NCBI GenBank assembly: GCA_963576785.1
Contig: OY756147.1
Coordinates: 496,001-560,000, forward strand
Length of the DNA stretch: 64,000 nucleotides
Reading direction: 5' to 3'
Origin: Chlorophyllum brunneum
Lineage: Eukaryota; Basidiomycota; Agaricomycetes; Agaricales; Agaricaceae
Position 1 is the stretch's first letter; each line of letters starts with the position of its first letter. Positions 1 through 10,844 of the stretch are shown one piece after another. The position numbers and the translations under genes are program-made. Under the pieces are notes generated by a model. The model was not told the origin of the DNA. It did not search any database and saw only the letters and a list, made by a program, of their open reading frames with translations.

Positions 1-1717
1 TCCTCCGTGGGCCCTTTTTTGTTCCATTCTTATTCGCGGTGAAGGACTGACGTACCCTTGCCCTATAGTGGTTTCAGTTTGTTCAGGTGCTTTTGTACGG
101 GATGCTCTTCGCATTCCCAGTTTCGTTAGTAGGTTTTCAGTTGGTATGACTGGTAAAACATCTGCTGACTGCTGAAAATACAAATTACTAGCACTCCTAT
201 GCCGCTGCGCTGTAAAGAGAGATAGTGATTGGGGAGCTGTCAACTCCGGCATCAAGCCTTTCTAAGAACGAGGTGAGAATTCGTGTCCTTGCCCACGCAC
301 GTGCCGAAATCTTCAGTGACATTCAAGAAATAAATGCATTGGCTGGTTTAGATAGAAAGCGTGGCTTGCGCTGCGGCACTGTAGAACAAAAACAATGGTT
401 GAGCGTCATAGTTGAAGCGAGTTTCATCCCTGTGTGGGATGTCATGACTGTTGGTGGTAGATCGTGGCAGCGTGATCTGCCTGCGGAGATTCCATTCGAT
501 CGAATTAAACTATAACTGGACTTAAGTGATGTGTACGAAGCAATGCTGATGAGCTGGCTGAGGAAGCCATTCTACTCGTTCGTTTACATAGCTCCCACTC
601 AAGGTTCATCCGGGTGGCTTGAAATCAATTTAGCCGACTACGTTCAACATACATAGGTGACTCAGGTGATGTTTGCACTATAATATAAACAACAAAACCA
701 CCTATTAGTAAAGAATGAAGTTTTAAAGGAGTGGAAGCATATGTTAACGTTCATTTGACTACCACATGTAATAGGAGACTTGATTTTGGCAACTTTACAA
801 ATAACTGATGTCAGGAAAGCAGCCTGACATGACATAAATTCGGCGAACTCTACTACTACCAAACTCAGGTGATGCCACACGCTACAAACACCTTGTCAGC
901 TGCAGGAGAGTTAAAACATGAACATTACACAATAGAGTTAAACATAAGCACTACACAATAGAAACAGAGATATTAGCGGAAGCAGAGGGGTATGAGTAGG
1001 AAGGTTGTGGTGACGTATGGCACGTCGATTTGATTTGATTCGGTTCCACTACATACCTGGTCAGCTAAATTGATTCCATCACATTCTCTACAGGGCGCAA
1101 CGCGACGGTTAATCTGAATGTTTGTTCCATCATACCATCAGACTCCATCCACCATTTGACAATTGAGCTGTCAGAGCTGAAGAATCTACTGCCGTGCTGA
1201 TAACGACAGATTCTCAAAAGGCATCCTCGCGTCATGTCCGCTATCTAAGTCGGTACGGGATTATGAATTTTAGCTAATTCAAGTTTACATAATAATAAAT
1301 TATTGCCAAACTCACAACTCCCGCATTCCGCTCCCGGACTCGCAAGCCTTCCTTACACCAGCAAGCACGTCATTCATGAGAACGTCCAGCACACATTCTA
1401 GTTTTCTTTGCCCACTGGACAATTCCTAGCCTGATCACCATCTGCTGTTAGACTGACTTTGATGGCACACTCAATCCACTCCGAACCTTTTTCTTGATAT
1501 ATCCTGTCAGCTAGAATAGCACAAGCCAAGCTATGTCAAGTCCCCACCCACTGACCGTCTTCCGAATGGAACTAAAATTAAAAACACGAACACATCATAC
1601 TACGTGTCATTTAACAAGGATCATTATCGTCTACAACTATCAAGGAGACACATCATGATATATATCCATAGGAGCAACATGGCGAAGCCTTCTTGAAAAC
1701 AGCGAAAAATTCACCAC
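1..1717. other. Non-coding part of segmental duplication, copy 1
   Basis: I see no gene that I can support here. From about position 40 the sequence matches the stretch beginning near 21612, with many substitutions and one region of roughly 600 bp (about 740-1510) that differs in content. An open frame at 225-515 starts with GTG, and its counterpart in the second copy carries an in-frame TAA, so I do not treat it as coding. Confidence 0.6.
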
Positions 1718-2278
1718 TTAAGCAACAAAAACAGTAAGCATCTGCAAGAGTTGTAGCAAAAGTCTAAACTCACAGCTCTGGGATCATCCCGGGGATGTTC
1801 ACTCTTCATCCATGCAAAAGAAAGCTTGGTTCCGTCGAGTGGTAGCCCTTTGTTCTCCACGTAGTTTAAGAAATTGGCGAGACGTGCTTTATCCGTCTCA
1901 TTTTCTTGGCAGATGGTCGAATAATCTGGATGATCCACATTCACCTGGTCTTCACTGGTATATTTGGTATATCGAAGGGGAAAGAAGATGAACTCGACAG
2001 GCTGATTGTCATCATCAGGATCCATGTCTGCAAAGTGGTGAGCAAATGCAAGTAGAAGATATCTCAGGCGTACGTCGGAATGTTGGGGTCAGTTTGGCTT
2101 CTTCTTTGGGAAGGTTAAATCGCCACATCTGGTAGAAAAGCGAGTGAAGTGTTAAATCACTCCCCGCTATGGTGATCTTGGGGTAAATCGGAAGACTAGG
2201 GGTCCATTCTTTCCAGGTCTGAACAGAAACCTTGTAGCCACTCCACCAAACCATTCGAGGATTTGAGACATAGAGCAT
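1718..2278 (-). CDS. Hypothetical protein, 160 aa, three exons (copy 1)
   Basis: I do not recognise this protein. The model is exon 1 at 2278-2074, exon 2 at 2027-1774 and exon 3 at 1741-1718, with GT-AG introns of 46 and 32 bp. The exons total 483 nt and read through to a TAA. The copy at 22583-23141 uses the same splice sites and also totals 483 nt although its exon lengths differ by 3 nt, which is strong evidence for coding. The start is the ATG at 2278, because upstream the two copies no longer share a reading frame. The protein is hydrophilic with no clear signal peptide or membrane segment, and its middle part is rich in D and E. It is divergent from the 198-aa gene. The 32-bp second intron is unusually short and the last exon encodes only seven residues, so the 3' end is the least certain part. 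Confidence 0.6.
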
Positions 2279-2665
2279 CCTGATGTTGAAGGGAACGAAA
2301 GGTTTGGAGCACAGTTTTGGGATTCATATAACGAGACTCATGTGCAAATGTTTGACTAAAGCCGAAGTCATGTGACAATTTCTTTTTGTGTATCTTGGCC
2401 TGGTAATGGTCGTATTCATTTTACTAACATGACAGTTTGTGGGACCCCGACTTTTTGTTCTTGTAGTCAGAGCCATCGCCTCTCTTTTATTATCATTCCC
2501 TGAAAATTTCATCGGATCTTGCAGGCAGCCTGAGCTATTGTTATAATTGTCATACTCTCGGGGATACCGCTGTTGTTATTGTCCTTGACTAAAGCTGATT
2601 ACACTGTCGTCACCCTGGCTGCAATGCTATTAATACCCCAGAACCCTTCCATCTGTCATTAGGAA
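2279..2665. promoter_or_regulatory. Divergent intergenic region between two unknown genes
   Basis: This 387-bp gap separates the start codons of two divergent genes and presumably holds both promoters. A TATTAATA sequence at 2628-2635 lies about 30 bp before the plus-strand ATG and could serve as a TATA element. The corresponding region of copy 2 (23142-23549) keeps the same sequence there. Confidence 0.4.
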
Positions 2666-3400
2666 ATGGCTTTCGACCCCCAAGCACAACTACCCACTGC
2701 TTTACAGAAGCGTATCGATGCATGGCTTGCAAGTCCACCTAAGCGCCAATTCAAACAATATGGGCCGCTCAATGCCTATCTTCAGGGACACAAATTCCCA
2801 TCCGACCGCTTCCTTGTTAAACCACAGGCCCTCCTGCGGTTACTAGTTGATGGTGAGTATCTGCATAGATCTTACATCCCTATATTTACGCCCACGTGCA
2901 GAAGACAATCCGCAACGAAAATCAATTGATTCACATGGTCCTATGATTCCACTACACATCACACATGTTATACTGATGATAGATTGTTAGGGGATGAAGT
3001 CACCAGTATAGATCGCTACCCAGATTTTGATGTGGATCAGTACTGGGGTGCCGACGATGATACCAACCCTCACTCGGATGTTATCCGTGTTGTCATTGAA
3101 GTTGGATCGCAACTGGATAAGAACCTTAAGAGCGCACAATCTCAGGTTGAAATTAATCTCTCACAATACATGACAGCTGTGGGACGTCGGGCGCATCGCC
3201 GACTTCTGGGGATAGGAATTGTAGGAAATACAGCTATCGTGAAGCAGTGGAGAGGAGATGAATGGTTGGGGGGGAAAGACGTAGTTGAAGATGGTAATAG
3301 CACTCGATGGATATCATTATTTGACAGCAGGGTGCCCAATGTACTCAACGCGATGATTCAGTTCTGCCTTAGAGACCAACCTCATGGGCCAATTCCCTAG
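2666..3400 (+). CDS. Hypothetical protein, 198 aa, two exons (copy 1)
   Basis: Exon 1 is 2666-2852 and exon 2 is 2991-3400, joined by a 138-bp GT-AG intron that starts GTGAGT and ends TTAG. An alternative acceptor 6 nt upstream would give an immediate stop, so the TTAG acceptor is chosen. The 597 nt encode 198 residues and a TAG stop. I know no named family. The second exon has a PDFDVDQYWG stretch followed about 25 residues later by VIEVGS and then GIGIVGNT. This spacing resembles restriction-like PD-(D/E)XK nucleases, but that is only a suggestion. Copy 2 (23550-31087) is broken by two nonsense codons and a LINE in its intron, so this copy may be the only functional one. Confidence 0.6.
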
Positions 3401-3845
3401 ATACCTTGCTTGTCAACCTGCCAGTAACAATCAATATTTCACATCCTTTCTGCCTTATCAGTTATACTATTTGAATCCTCCTATTTTCTTATTGGGTTGC
3501 TGGTATTCTGACCAAGGGGTTGTATGCCTACTTGTAGCATCAGTAGTATATCCGAGCCCATTCAATCCGCCACCGTAGAGAATACTATCTCGTGTTGCAC
3601 ATATTCATCCGCCTACCCTTTAGTTGGACTTTGTCAAAGTGAATTGATCTGCTAAGGGCCTCTGTGAAGAGAATAGGTCATGATTCTGCAGAAGAAATGT
3701 AGTGGGCATGCTCTCGGGAGAACTTTCGACGTGATGTTTTAGTGAACAATATGAGTACATTTTTTTCAGACATTCTAAAGACCACACTCATCATGGAAGG
3801 ACTATGTTTCGTTGAATAAGACATCAGGGCATTATGATTCATTCC
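3401..3845. other. Intergenic region, nothing recognised
   Basis: This is the gap between the convergent ends of the 198-aa gene and the monooxygenase gene. The first 30 bp still match copy 2 of the duplication. It presumably holds both 3' ends. I see no repeat or gene in it. Confidence 0.6.
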
Positions 3846-5540
3846 TCACGCATGTTGTTCATCCACCACCTTAGTGTTAGTGATGATAGGAACAGAATGT
3901 TCCTTGGAATACTTCAATGCCTCAAACTTAATTGGATACATCCTCTCTCTCCACATCCTCCTCTCATCCCTAGGAGTCCACTTCGGCAAATACTCATCCA
4001 ACTCCGAATTCGCATTCACGACCTCTTTTCTCAATCCCTCCGCATACTCTTCCTCCGAAGCTCCCAACACACTGTATGAGTATAATGCCGAAGGATTATC
4101 GACATCCTTTCGCCATTCATCTATCGCCTCCAATTGACCATGTTCGAATTCGAGTAGGGACGAAGGTGGAGAGAAAAGGAGGGGTATAGAGAGATTCCAG
4201 ATGTATGTCAGCCAGAGGGAAGAAACGTCGTTGATTATGAATGGTGTGAATGACATTGGGGAACCTATGAATGCAAGAGAGGGATTGTAGGCGTAGATTA
4301 TGTGGCGGTGGAGAGAGGGAATGCGGGTCCCTGCGGATGGGTGAGGGTTTTGGTTGACAAGTTTCGTTGGTTTGGATACGGTTGGATCGAGGACGTGGAC
4401 AAAATCGGGGTAGGGTTTGTACCCTGTTGCAATGTGGACGATATCAATATCCATTAGGATTGTCCCATCTTGTAAATGGGCGGTTATCTTATCCAATATG
4501 ATATCGTAGCGTTCGACAGGAGCAACCATTTGAATTCGGTCGTCCGGAAGACGGGGGAATCCAGGAAATGCAGGTCGACGAATAGATTGGTAAACTGGGT
4601 ATTTAGCGATAGGAGCAAGGTGGGCTGCAATGTCATTCCCAGAATTGGCATTCCCAATAATAAGCGCGCACTATGGGGGGGTGTATGAGTTGTACTTCGT
4701 TCCCGAGTAGGAACAAGATGATAACATTACCTTGTCTTCGTTTCCTTGAGGACCTCGATAACATTTTGCATGTTGTGCAAATCCTCGTTGTCGTAAGATA
4801 TCCAAGCCAGGAGTTTTTGGCCAAACGGGGTGATCGGACCAACCAACCGCTAGTACAACAGCATCCCACACTTCTTCTGCCATCCCTCCACCTTTATTCC
4901 AATCTCGCGTTTGCACCTTCCACCCTCTATCATCAGGCAACTCTTCTACACGCACCACTTCCATGTTCAACTTCATTTTACCTTCCCGGATATACGGTTG
5001 TGCGAAATTTCGCAAAAATTCATGGGTTTCTTGGAGTGTTGGGAAGGGCTGGTTTGGATCTAAGCGCGCCGGGAAGGGGAAGTATGAAAAGGATAAAAAT
5101 TCGGGTAGAACATTACCGATGAGGCCCGGATAGGATGGGGACGGCCAGCGAGGCTGAGCGTTTATGGATAACACATTTTCATTTCCGGTACTGCCCTTCA
5201 CAGCTGTGTCCTTCGGTCCTCCCGTCCTCCTTTGCTCTACTTGTGACTGGTGTGATAGGTCCAGGGGCGGGTCATCTAAGTACCTGTGAACGACATGAAC
5301 GAATAAGCATATTTACCAACCCGCATCACAGAATCGACAGGATCGGAGTGAAAGGGAGAAATGTGGTAGAAAATAGAATTGGGTATTACCAGACACCACC
5401 GACGTCGTCTCGTCGCTCGTAGAGTGTTACATTGCCAAACTGTGAAAGGTTACGGTAGGATATGACGCCTGCTGGGCCTACACCGATGATGCGGTATTGG
5501 CATAATGACCAAAGAGTTTTGATTGATCGGTGTTCTAAAT
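3846..5540 (-). pseudogene. Flavin-containing monooxygenase, start codon out of frame
   Basis: FMO-type enzymes use FAD and NADPH to oxygenate nitrogen or sulfur in small molecules. Exons seen: first exon ending at 5390, then 5283-4731 and 4670-3846, with GT-AG introns of 107 and 60 bp that keep the frame. The first exon carries the FAD-binding GVGPAG motif, exon 3 begins with the NADPH-site motif GNANSGNDIA, and the family signature ATGY follows (HIATGYKPYPDF). About 495 residues in all, a normal length. The problem is the start. The only ATG near the expected position (5503) is one nucleotide out of frame with the FAD motif, and the in-frame upstream stop at 5545-5547 is not preceded by any ATG on this strand up to the neighbouring gene. 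A single extra base would explain this. It is divergent from the MFS gene with a 185-bp gap. A non-ATG start or an assembly error is the alternative. Confidence 0.8.
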
Positions 5541-5724
5541 TTAGCTAGGGTAGGTTCAACGTTTACACGTTTTGAGTCTGCACCGCTCTGGTCGTTCGAG
5601 CGTACGATGTCCGACTGTTATATATCCGCTCTACAACAAAGGATAGGATGCAAGAACACCCTCTTCCGACTTCCGGTCAACCCTTGATAGGACTACTACC
5701 ACTCTCACTGCGCTCTAACTCCTT
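5541..5724. promoter_or_regulatory. Divergent promoter region, monooxygenase / MFS transporter
   Basis: This short gap separates two divergent genes of a kind often paired in detoxification or secondary metabolism, so they may share a promoter. A TTATATATCC sequence near 5618-5627 is the only TATA-like element I see. No other site can be supported. Confidence 0.4.
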
Positions 5725-7813
5725 ATGCCATCTGAACCTATCGAAGCCGAACTCGCAATCCCACCAGTGTTAACTCAAGCACAGGAGGAGGAATACCGAC
5801 AACTTGACCAAGAGGGTTTGTTGACGCGAACTGCGTCTACACATATCCATACGTCATTGACACGTACCATCAGTCCACCGCTGAATGTAGTCAATGATCT
5901 CGAACAGGTACACAAGAAGGAAGGGCTCTTAATTGTGGGTTTTGAGAAAGGCAAGGGCGAGGATCCGAGAGAATGGAGTAGAGGACGGAAGTGGTATGTC
6001 GTATTTCTACAATCGGTGGGGTGTTGTCTTGACATTATGGATGTTAGGATGGTTACATTCGGAGCCGCGTTTCTTTGTCGTGCTGTCGCACTAGGCAGCT
6101 CAATCATCACCGGCGAGTACGTCTCGTACTCCTGAAAGAAACACATATATATATCATCATTAACAACCTGTTTATCACAGTATGCGTGGCCCAGCACGCG
6201 ACCTCGGAACAACACAAATTATCGCCAACTTAACCGTAACCTACTTCGTTATCGGATTCGGCATCGGTCCTCTCTTCCTTTCACCACTTTTCGAAGTCTA
6301 CGGTCGTAAACCAATATACATCGTCAGCGTATTCCTATTTTTCATCTTCACACTCCCAAGTGCTCTCGCGAAGAATGCTGCGACCTTGATCGTTGCACGC
6401 CAGATTGCTGGTATTGCCGCTAGTGCTCCAATATGTAACGTCGGTGGCAGGTTTGTTCCTTCTCCTCTTCAAATTGGGATGTTTAGGCTGAATGGTAATA
6501 GTGTTGCGGATGTGTGGGCTATGGAAGAACGTGGATTACCCATGGCTCTGTTCTCCGTCACCCTCTTGTTAGTTCGTTTTGTTCGTCTATATCACATCAA
6601 CTCACCCATTGAATTCAGTATCGGTCCATGCCTGGGTCCCATGATCGGTGGTTGGATAGGTGAGCGCGCAGGATGGCGTTAGATCTGTACGTCTTTTCTT
6701 TCTCTCTCCTTTTCTATTGAATATTGAAATCTCTCTTCGCACAGACTGGGTCCTATTCATCTTCTGCGGTTTCTGTTTCATCCTCGCTTGTATCATCCCA
6801 AAAACACTCGCTCCCGTCATTTTGCGAAAAAAGGCTGAAAAACTTAGGAAAGAAAGTGGGAATGATAAGTACAAGACTTTGGAAGAATTGGAAAGGCTAT
6901 CGTTTGGACAGATGTTGAAGATCGCTTTGATGAGGCCGTTGATTATGTTATTCACGGAGCCTATCGTCTTGTTCATGTCTTTTTGTGGGTTTTTTATTTC
7001 ATTCTTATAGGACGTGATGGATTGAGGCGCTTATGCCTGCGTAGATCTGAGTTTTGTATACTCTCTTTTATACCTAACGTTCTTCGCATTCCCTATTGCA
7101 TTCGAAGAGGTCAGGGGGTTCTCGGGCGGCATGGTTGGTACGACGTTTGTTAGTATCATGGTAAGTATTCCTTCCTTCTCTAATAAACCACACGAATTTA
7201 CATTCTTCCTTCACAGATTGGTATCCTCGCAGCAGGCTTCGTCACGCCTTCACAAGAGAAACTCTATGCCAAAGCCACTCAATACGGTCATTACCCTGAA
7301 GCTCGTTTGTTTCCAATGATGGCAGGCGTATTGTACGTCCCGTTCTCCACCCATACCTCTCACCCATTCAGCTAAACACCATCACCATCCGACAGCCTCA
7401 TGCCAGCCTCAATGTTCATCTTCGCATTCACGGGCGGCTTCTCCTACGTTCACTGGATCGCACCCTGCATCGCTGGTGCTCTCTTCGGTTTCAGCATGAT
7501 TCTAGTCTACGTCTCGGCCAACTCATACATCATCGATTCGTATTCAAACTATAGTGCTAGCGCAATGGCAGCCAAAACATTTATGCGATCCGATATGGGC
7601 GCTATGGTACCATTGTTCGTGGACCCGATGTTTCATAATATGGGATTCCAGTATGCTGGATTACTTTTGGCGCTGGTCGGATGCTTGATTGCACCGATGC
7701 CGTTTGTGTTTTATCGGTGGGGAGGGGGGATCAGGGGTCGGAGTCGGTTGGCGAGTAAGGATATCAGGAGGGGGGAGAAGGTGGGGTTGGAGGAGAAGAT
7801 TGGTGTGTGTTGA
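5725..7813 (+). pseudogene. MFS drug-type transporter, eight exons, one in-frame TAG
   Basis: A major facilitator protein with fungal multidrug/polyamine (DHA1-like) character, an expected plasma-membrane proton antiporter. Exons: 5725-6116, 6181-6450, 6502-6567, 6619-6686, 6745-6984, 7045-7160, 7217-7332, 7396-7813. All introns are GT-AG and 51-64 bp, and the exons total 1686 nt (562 codons) in one frame. Seen: a long hydrophilic N-terminus, GDMRGPARDLG before a transmembrane helix, the loop motif VYGRKP, GPCLGPMIGGWIG (helix 5 type), RHPLIM-like central segments and a C-terminal block of hydrophobic helices ending in a basic tail. At 6680-6682 the frame reads TAG where the family has a Trp in GWRW (TGG to TAG). 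Splicing from a weaker donor at 6678 would skip it but would lose three conserved residues. The N-terminal end of the first helix is also poorly typical, so an unrecognised intron there is possible. I judge it probably non-functional in this allele. Confidence 0.75.
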
Positions 7814-8183
7814 GGTGATAGATGGCTAGGTTTTCCGTTGGTTGATTTACTCTCCCGTGCACGCATACGTACATTTATTGAACACATGTATTGATCTATT
7901 TGTAGAACCTCTGGGATTAGTTGGACTCGTAGGATTGGATACGGTCTTGTGAGAGAGTATCAACTTGGAGGGATGAAATGTAGGCTTGCAACGAAATCTG
8001 CGTTGAAATGTATGTGTCCATGGGCATAGTACGAGGCCAAGATTCTGGCCGGGAAAGTACCAGCACATTCGTTCTGCGCCGAGAGAGCAAACAGAAGCAA
8101 CCAAGTAAGAACATCTATTAATAGAGATGATATTCCTCGCTGTGTGAAAGAAGCCACTCAGACACAGCAGTCACCACAATACC
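7814..8183. other. Intergenic region, nothing recognised
   Basis: This stretch holds the 3' end of the transporter gene and the upstream region of the first DUF1917 gene. Open frames on the minus strand overlap each other in all three phases and show no recognisable protein. I see no repeat. Confidence 0.55.
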
Positions 8184-9077
8184 ATGGATATGGACGTTGA
8201 CACAAACCTTCCACCCCCTTTCCCCCGTCCATTACCGTTGAATATTCCAGCACCCCAGCCTCCAGTAGGTCCACAGCAACCCGTAGAACGTATAAACTGG
8301 GTCCCGCCTCCCTCAAAGCACGAAATTGCCACGGGATTGTATGGGACGTATGGGGACTACGAAGGCTCTTGGGTCACGTACGAATGGAAAAAAGACCCAG
8401 AAGCCCGTATCGAGCCATTCTACGAACGCTGGCCTCCAAGCCGAACGAGTTCACGAGCATGCGCATGGATTAGCGTTAGTCGTGGATTATCACCCGCTAT
8501 ATTGGAGTGTGGGAGGGAAGCATATGAGGAGCGATTTCATATGGATATCGACGGTTTGCAAAAGGAATTTGTAGAGCTCACGGCACGGTTGGATGCTGAG
8601 GGGAGTAAGTTGACACCAGAGATGATTGATGAACTAGCGGTGAAGCATGGAGTTTTATCTGGGAAGTGGTTGGTTTATGCACAGCCGAAGGACGTGGACC
8701 AACTTTGGAAAAAGATCGTTCGTGTCGTGGCGTTCGATAGAGGATACGGTTCGGTCAAAGTTTCGGCTCGGAAAATACTAGAGACGCCCGAAATTTCTCC
8801 CAATCTGGACACCGAATGGGACGGTGGAACAGCGGACCCAGGCACAGGGCATGTTATATGTGTATACGTGGTTGACTACACAGACAAAACGGAAGTGGAT
8901 GCGCTGAGGAAGGCGTTGAGGTTACGGGCTGGGGTTTTTGGGAAGATTGGGTTCAAACCGGATGTGTATACCTGGTTGGGGATATACCAGGGTAATAAGT
9001 ATAAATTAAGGCCAAGTAGATATCACGATTCGGACAAGAAGGGAGGTGGCAGTTGGTTTGGAAAAAGTAAAGAATAA
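8184..9077 (+). CDS. DUF1917 (C11orf68/UPF0696-like) protein 1, 297 aa
   Basis: A single-exon gene starting at ATG 8184. The C-terminal two thirds resemble the DUF1917 family, whose animal member is C11orf68 (BLES03), a small protein with an eIF4E-like fold. Its molecular role is not established. Seen: a proline-rich N-terminus, then WVPPPSKHEIATGLYG, a WPPSR motif, an Ile/Leu/Glu-rich helix region, the block GVLSGKWLVYAQPKDVDQLW (about residues 155-175), CVYVVDYTDKTEVDALRKAL, and the C-terminal signature FKPDVYTWLGIYQGNKY. It is the first of three local paralogues (9625 and 20171). It is intact, with no signal peptide. The family call rests on remembered motif order and has not been checked by a search. 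Confidence 0.75.
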   Translation: MDMDVDTNLPPPFPRPLPLNIPAPQPPVGPQQPVERINWVPPPSKHEIATGLYGTYGDYEGSWVTYEWKKDPEARIEPFYERWPPSRTSSRACAWISVSRGLSPAILECGREAYEERFHMDIDGLQKEFVELTARLDAEGSKLTPEMIDELAVKHGVLSGKWLVYAQPKDVDQLWKKIVRVVAFDRGYGSVKVSARKILETPEISPNLDTEWDGGTADPGTGHVICVYVVDYTDKTEVDALRKALRLRAGVFGKIGFKPDVYTWLGIYQGNKYKLRPSRYHDSDKKGGGSWFGKSKE

Positions 9078-9624
9078 TCAGAGGATGGCTTTGTACGATT
9101 AATAGTTGGCCCCGGATACAACCACTTTTTGTGAGCGTTGCTGACGACAGGAAATTCTAACAAGGTTCCGCGAGTTCCAATGAGTCGAGTCTTGTCAAAT
9201 TCGGAACCTACAAACGAACACCCAAGACGCGGGTCGAACTTTCGAACCGACTCGAACGATTCCGAATAGTGATGCCAGGGTAAGTATGAGTAGAGTGATC
9301 AGATTGCATACCTTCATTGAGGATACTATCCGATCCAGCATCAGACTTGAGCGACATTGGTCACAGACCCCTCCGTAGCAGCTTCTACTATAAGCATAGG
9401 GAATGACCCAGAACGAAGCTTGATCAAAGAAGCTTCGTCTAAACCCACGCTGTCATCTATTCCATTGGATGTTCCATCTCTCTGGTCATTCCTAGTCATA
9501 CTCCTTTATTTACTCGTAGGTAGCGGATTGATTAAGAAACTCTGTTGTCGGGTATATAAGAGCAAGGTCTTGTTGTAAGTAACCAGCTTTATACAATCCT
9601 TCTTATCAAGCAAATCACAGCACA
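9078..9624 (+). promoter_or_regulatory. Intergenic region with TATA box for DUF1917 gene 2
   Basis: No gene is supported here. A TATATAAG box lies at 9553-9560, about 65 bp before the ATG at 9625, a usual distance for this kind of promoter. The stretch 9160-9270 is dense in TCGA and TTCGAA steps, which is notable but has no clear meaning. An open frame at 9357-9578 starts with TTG and has no recognisable homology. Confidence 0.5.
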
Positions 9625-10593
9625 ATGCCCCCCAATGACCCAGTCAAGGAAGACTCCCCTTACCCTGTTCCTCTCTGGAAACCATTAACACAAAGCCGCC
9701 CTTTACCCCAACGACGCATCCATTGGTCTGATACGAGAGTTACCTGGGTTCCACCGCCATCCGAAACCGAGTCCTCCACGGGATTGTACAGTATGTACAA
9801 TGCCAGTGAAGGTCTCTGGGTTGCGTGCGACCAATCTCAAATCGATAGTAACGACAGTTCTACTACACACGCAGCGCAACTCAAGTCATTCCATGGACGC
9901 TGGCCACCTAACCGAACTAGCGAACGTGGATGCGTATGTTTGACTGTTCGTTGTGGTTTACCACCTGATTTGAAAAAACTCGATGAAAATGAATACAAGG
10001 CTCGATTTCGGGAGGATATCGATGGTATGCAAAAGGAATTTTTGCAGATTGTTCAAGATAAGGGTTTGTCAGGCGGAGAGAAGAATATGAACTTGGTGAC
10101 GCCAGAGATGATTGATGAACTTGCGGTCAAATATGGTGTGTTGGGTGGAAAGTGGATGATTTATACGAAACCGTATGGTGTGGAAGAGTTATGGAAAAAG
10201 ATTGTCCAGTTGGTGGCGGTGGAGAGGGGATATGGGAAGGCGAACGTTAGCACGCGAAAAATACTTGAATCCCCTTCCTCGTCTGTTTCTTCTACTCCTA
10301 CCGCCCCCGTCAAGGAACAGGCAGGAATCAAATGGGAGGGTGGAACCCCGGACCCGGAACATGGACATGTAATATCCGTATATGTCGACGACTATACGAA
10401 TCGAAAAGAGGTGGACGAGTTGAGGGAAGCGTTGAAACTGCATGCGGGGGTGACTTGGGGGATTAAGTTCAAGCCGGATGCGTATAAGTGGCTGGGGATA
10501 TATAGAGGGAATAAGTTTGGTTTGAGGGCGAGCAGGTATAGTGATTTTGACGGCGATACTAGTGGGGAGAAGGCTCAGAAGGGATTGAATTAA
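9625..10593 (+). CDS. DUF1917 (C11orf68/UPF0696-like) protein 2, 322 aa
   Basis: Single-exon paralogue of the gene at 8184, in tandem on the same strand. It starts at ATG 9625. The motif order is the same: WVPPPSETESSTGLY near residue 50, WPPNRTSERGC, the helix YKARFREDIDGMQKEF, GVLGGKWMIYTKPYGVEELW, VISVYVDDYTNRKEVDELR and FKPDAYKWLGIYRGNKFG. It is longer than paralogue 1 because of inserts near residues 70-80 and 215-230. A TATA box lies about 65 bp upstream. The cellular role is unknown; the family has an eIF4E-like fold. Confidence 0.75.
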   Translation: MPPNDPVKEDSPYPVPLWKPLTQSRPLPQRRIHWSDTRVTWVPPPSETESSTGLYSMYNASEGLWVACDQSQIDSNDSSTTHAAQLKSFHGRWPPNRTSERGCVCLTVRCGLPPDLKKLDENEYKARFREDIDGMQKEFLQIVQDKGLSGGEKNMNLVTPEMIDELAVKYGVLGGKWMIYTKPYGVEELWKKIVQLVAVERGYGKANVSTRKILESPSSSVSSTPTAPVKEQAGIKWEGGTPDPEHGHVISVYVDDYTNRKEVDELREALKLHAGVTWGIKFKPDAYKWLGIYRGNKFGLRASRYSDFDGDTSGEKAQKGLN

Positions 10594-10844
10594 CAATGAT
10601 TGTACTTGATATCAGGGATTTCGAATAGTCCCGAATGCAGAATCATGTTTACCTATTTTTTTTTGACATATTCTGAATCTGTGATGGAGGTAGGGGGTAT
10701 TCAAGACATGCACTTCATGACCAAGTGGCGTCAAAGGCTCTTCACGTTCGGCAACTTGTACTCAACCTTATCAACAAGGTGCTGATAGACGCTGGACAAA
10801 AAGTTCCAGCTACAACGTTCACATTCGCGATACTCATCCAGCTC
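10594..10844 (+). promoter_or_regulatory. Original upstream region of the third DUF1917 gene
   Basis: This 250-bp gap lay directly upstream of the third DUF1917 gene before LINE L1 inserted. That is shown by the direct repeat TACTCATCCAGCTC at 10831-10844, which recurs at 20128-20141 just before that gene. It presumably holds the 3' end of gene 2 and the displaced promoter of gene 3. Confidence 0.65.

Larger units (their letters stand above)
40..3433 (+). repeat. Segmental duplication, copy 1
   Basis: This segment is repeated in the same orientation at 21612-31123, where a LINE splits it. The match covers the non-coding left part, the minus-strand three-exon gene and the plus-strand two-exon gene. 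It ends shortly after the plus-strand stop codon, where copy 1 (near 3433) and copy 2 (near 31123) diverge. The copies differ by many substitutions, so the duplication is not recent. Confidence 0.85.

Noticed and set aside
225..515. Open frame of 96 codons in the duplicated segment
   Set aside because: It begins with GTG, has no recognisable motifs, and the counterpart in copy 2 contains an in-frame TAA. The conserved stretch is better explained by the duplication itself.
5775..6215. 146-codon frame on the minus strand across the first MFS exons
   Set aside because: It is antisense to a clear transporter exon and has no family resemblance.
9357..9578. 73-codon frame with a hydrophobic stretch upstream of DUF1917 gene 2
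   Set aside because: It starts with TTG, ends across the TATA box of the next gene, and has no homologue that I recognise.
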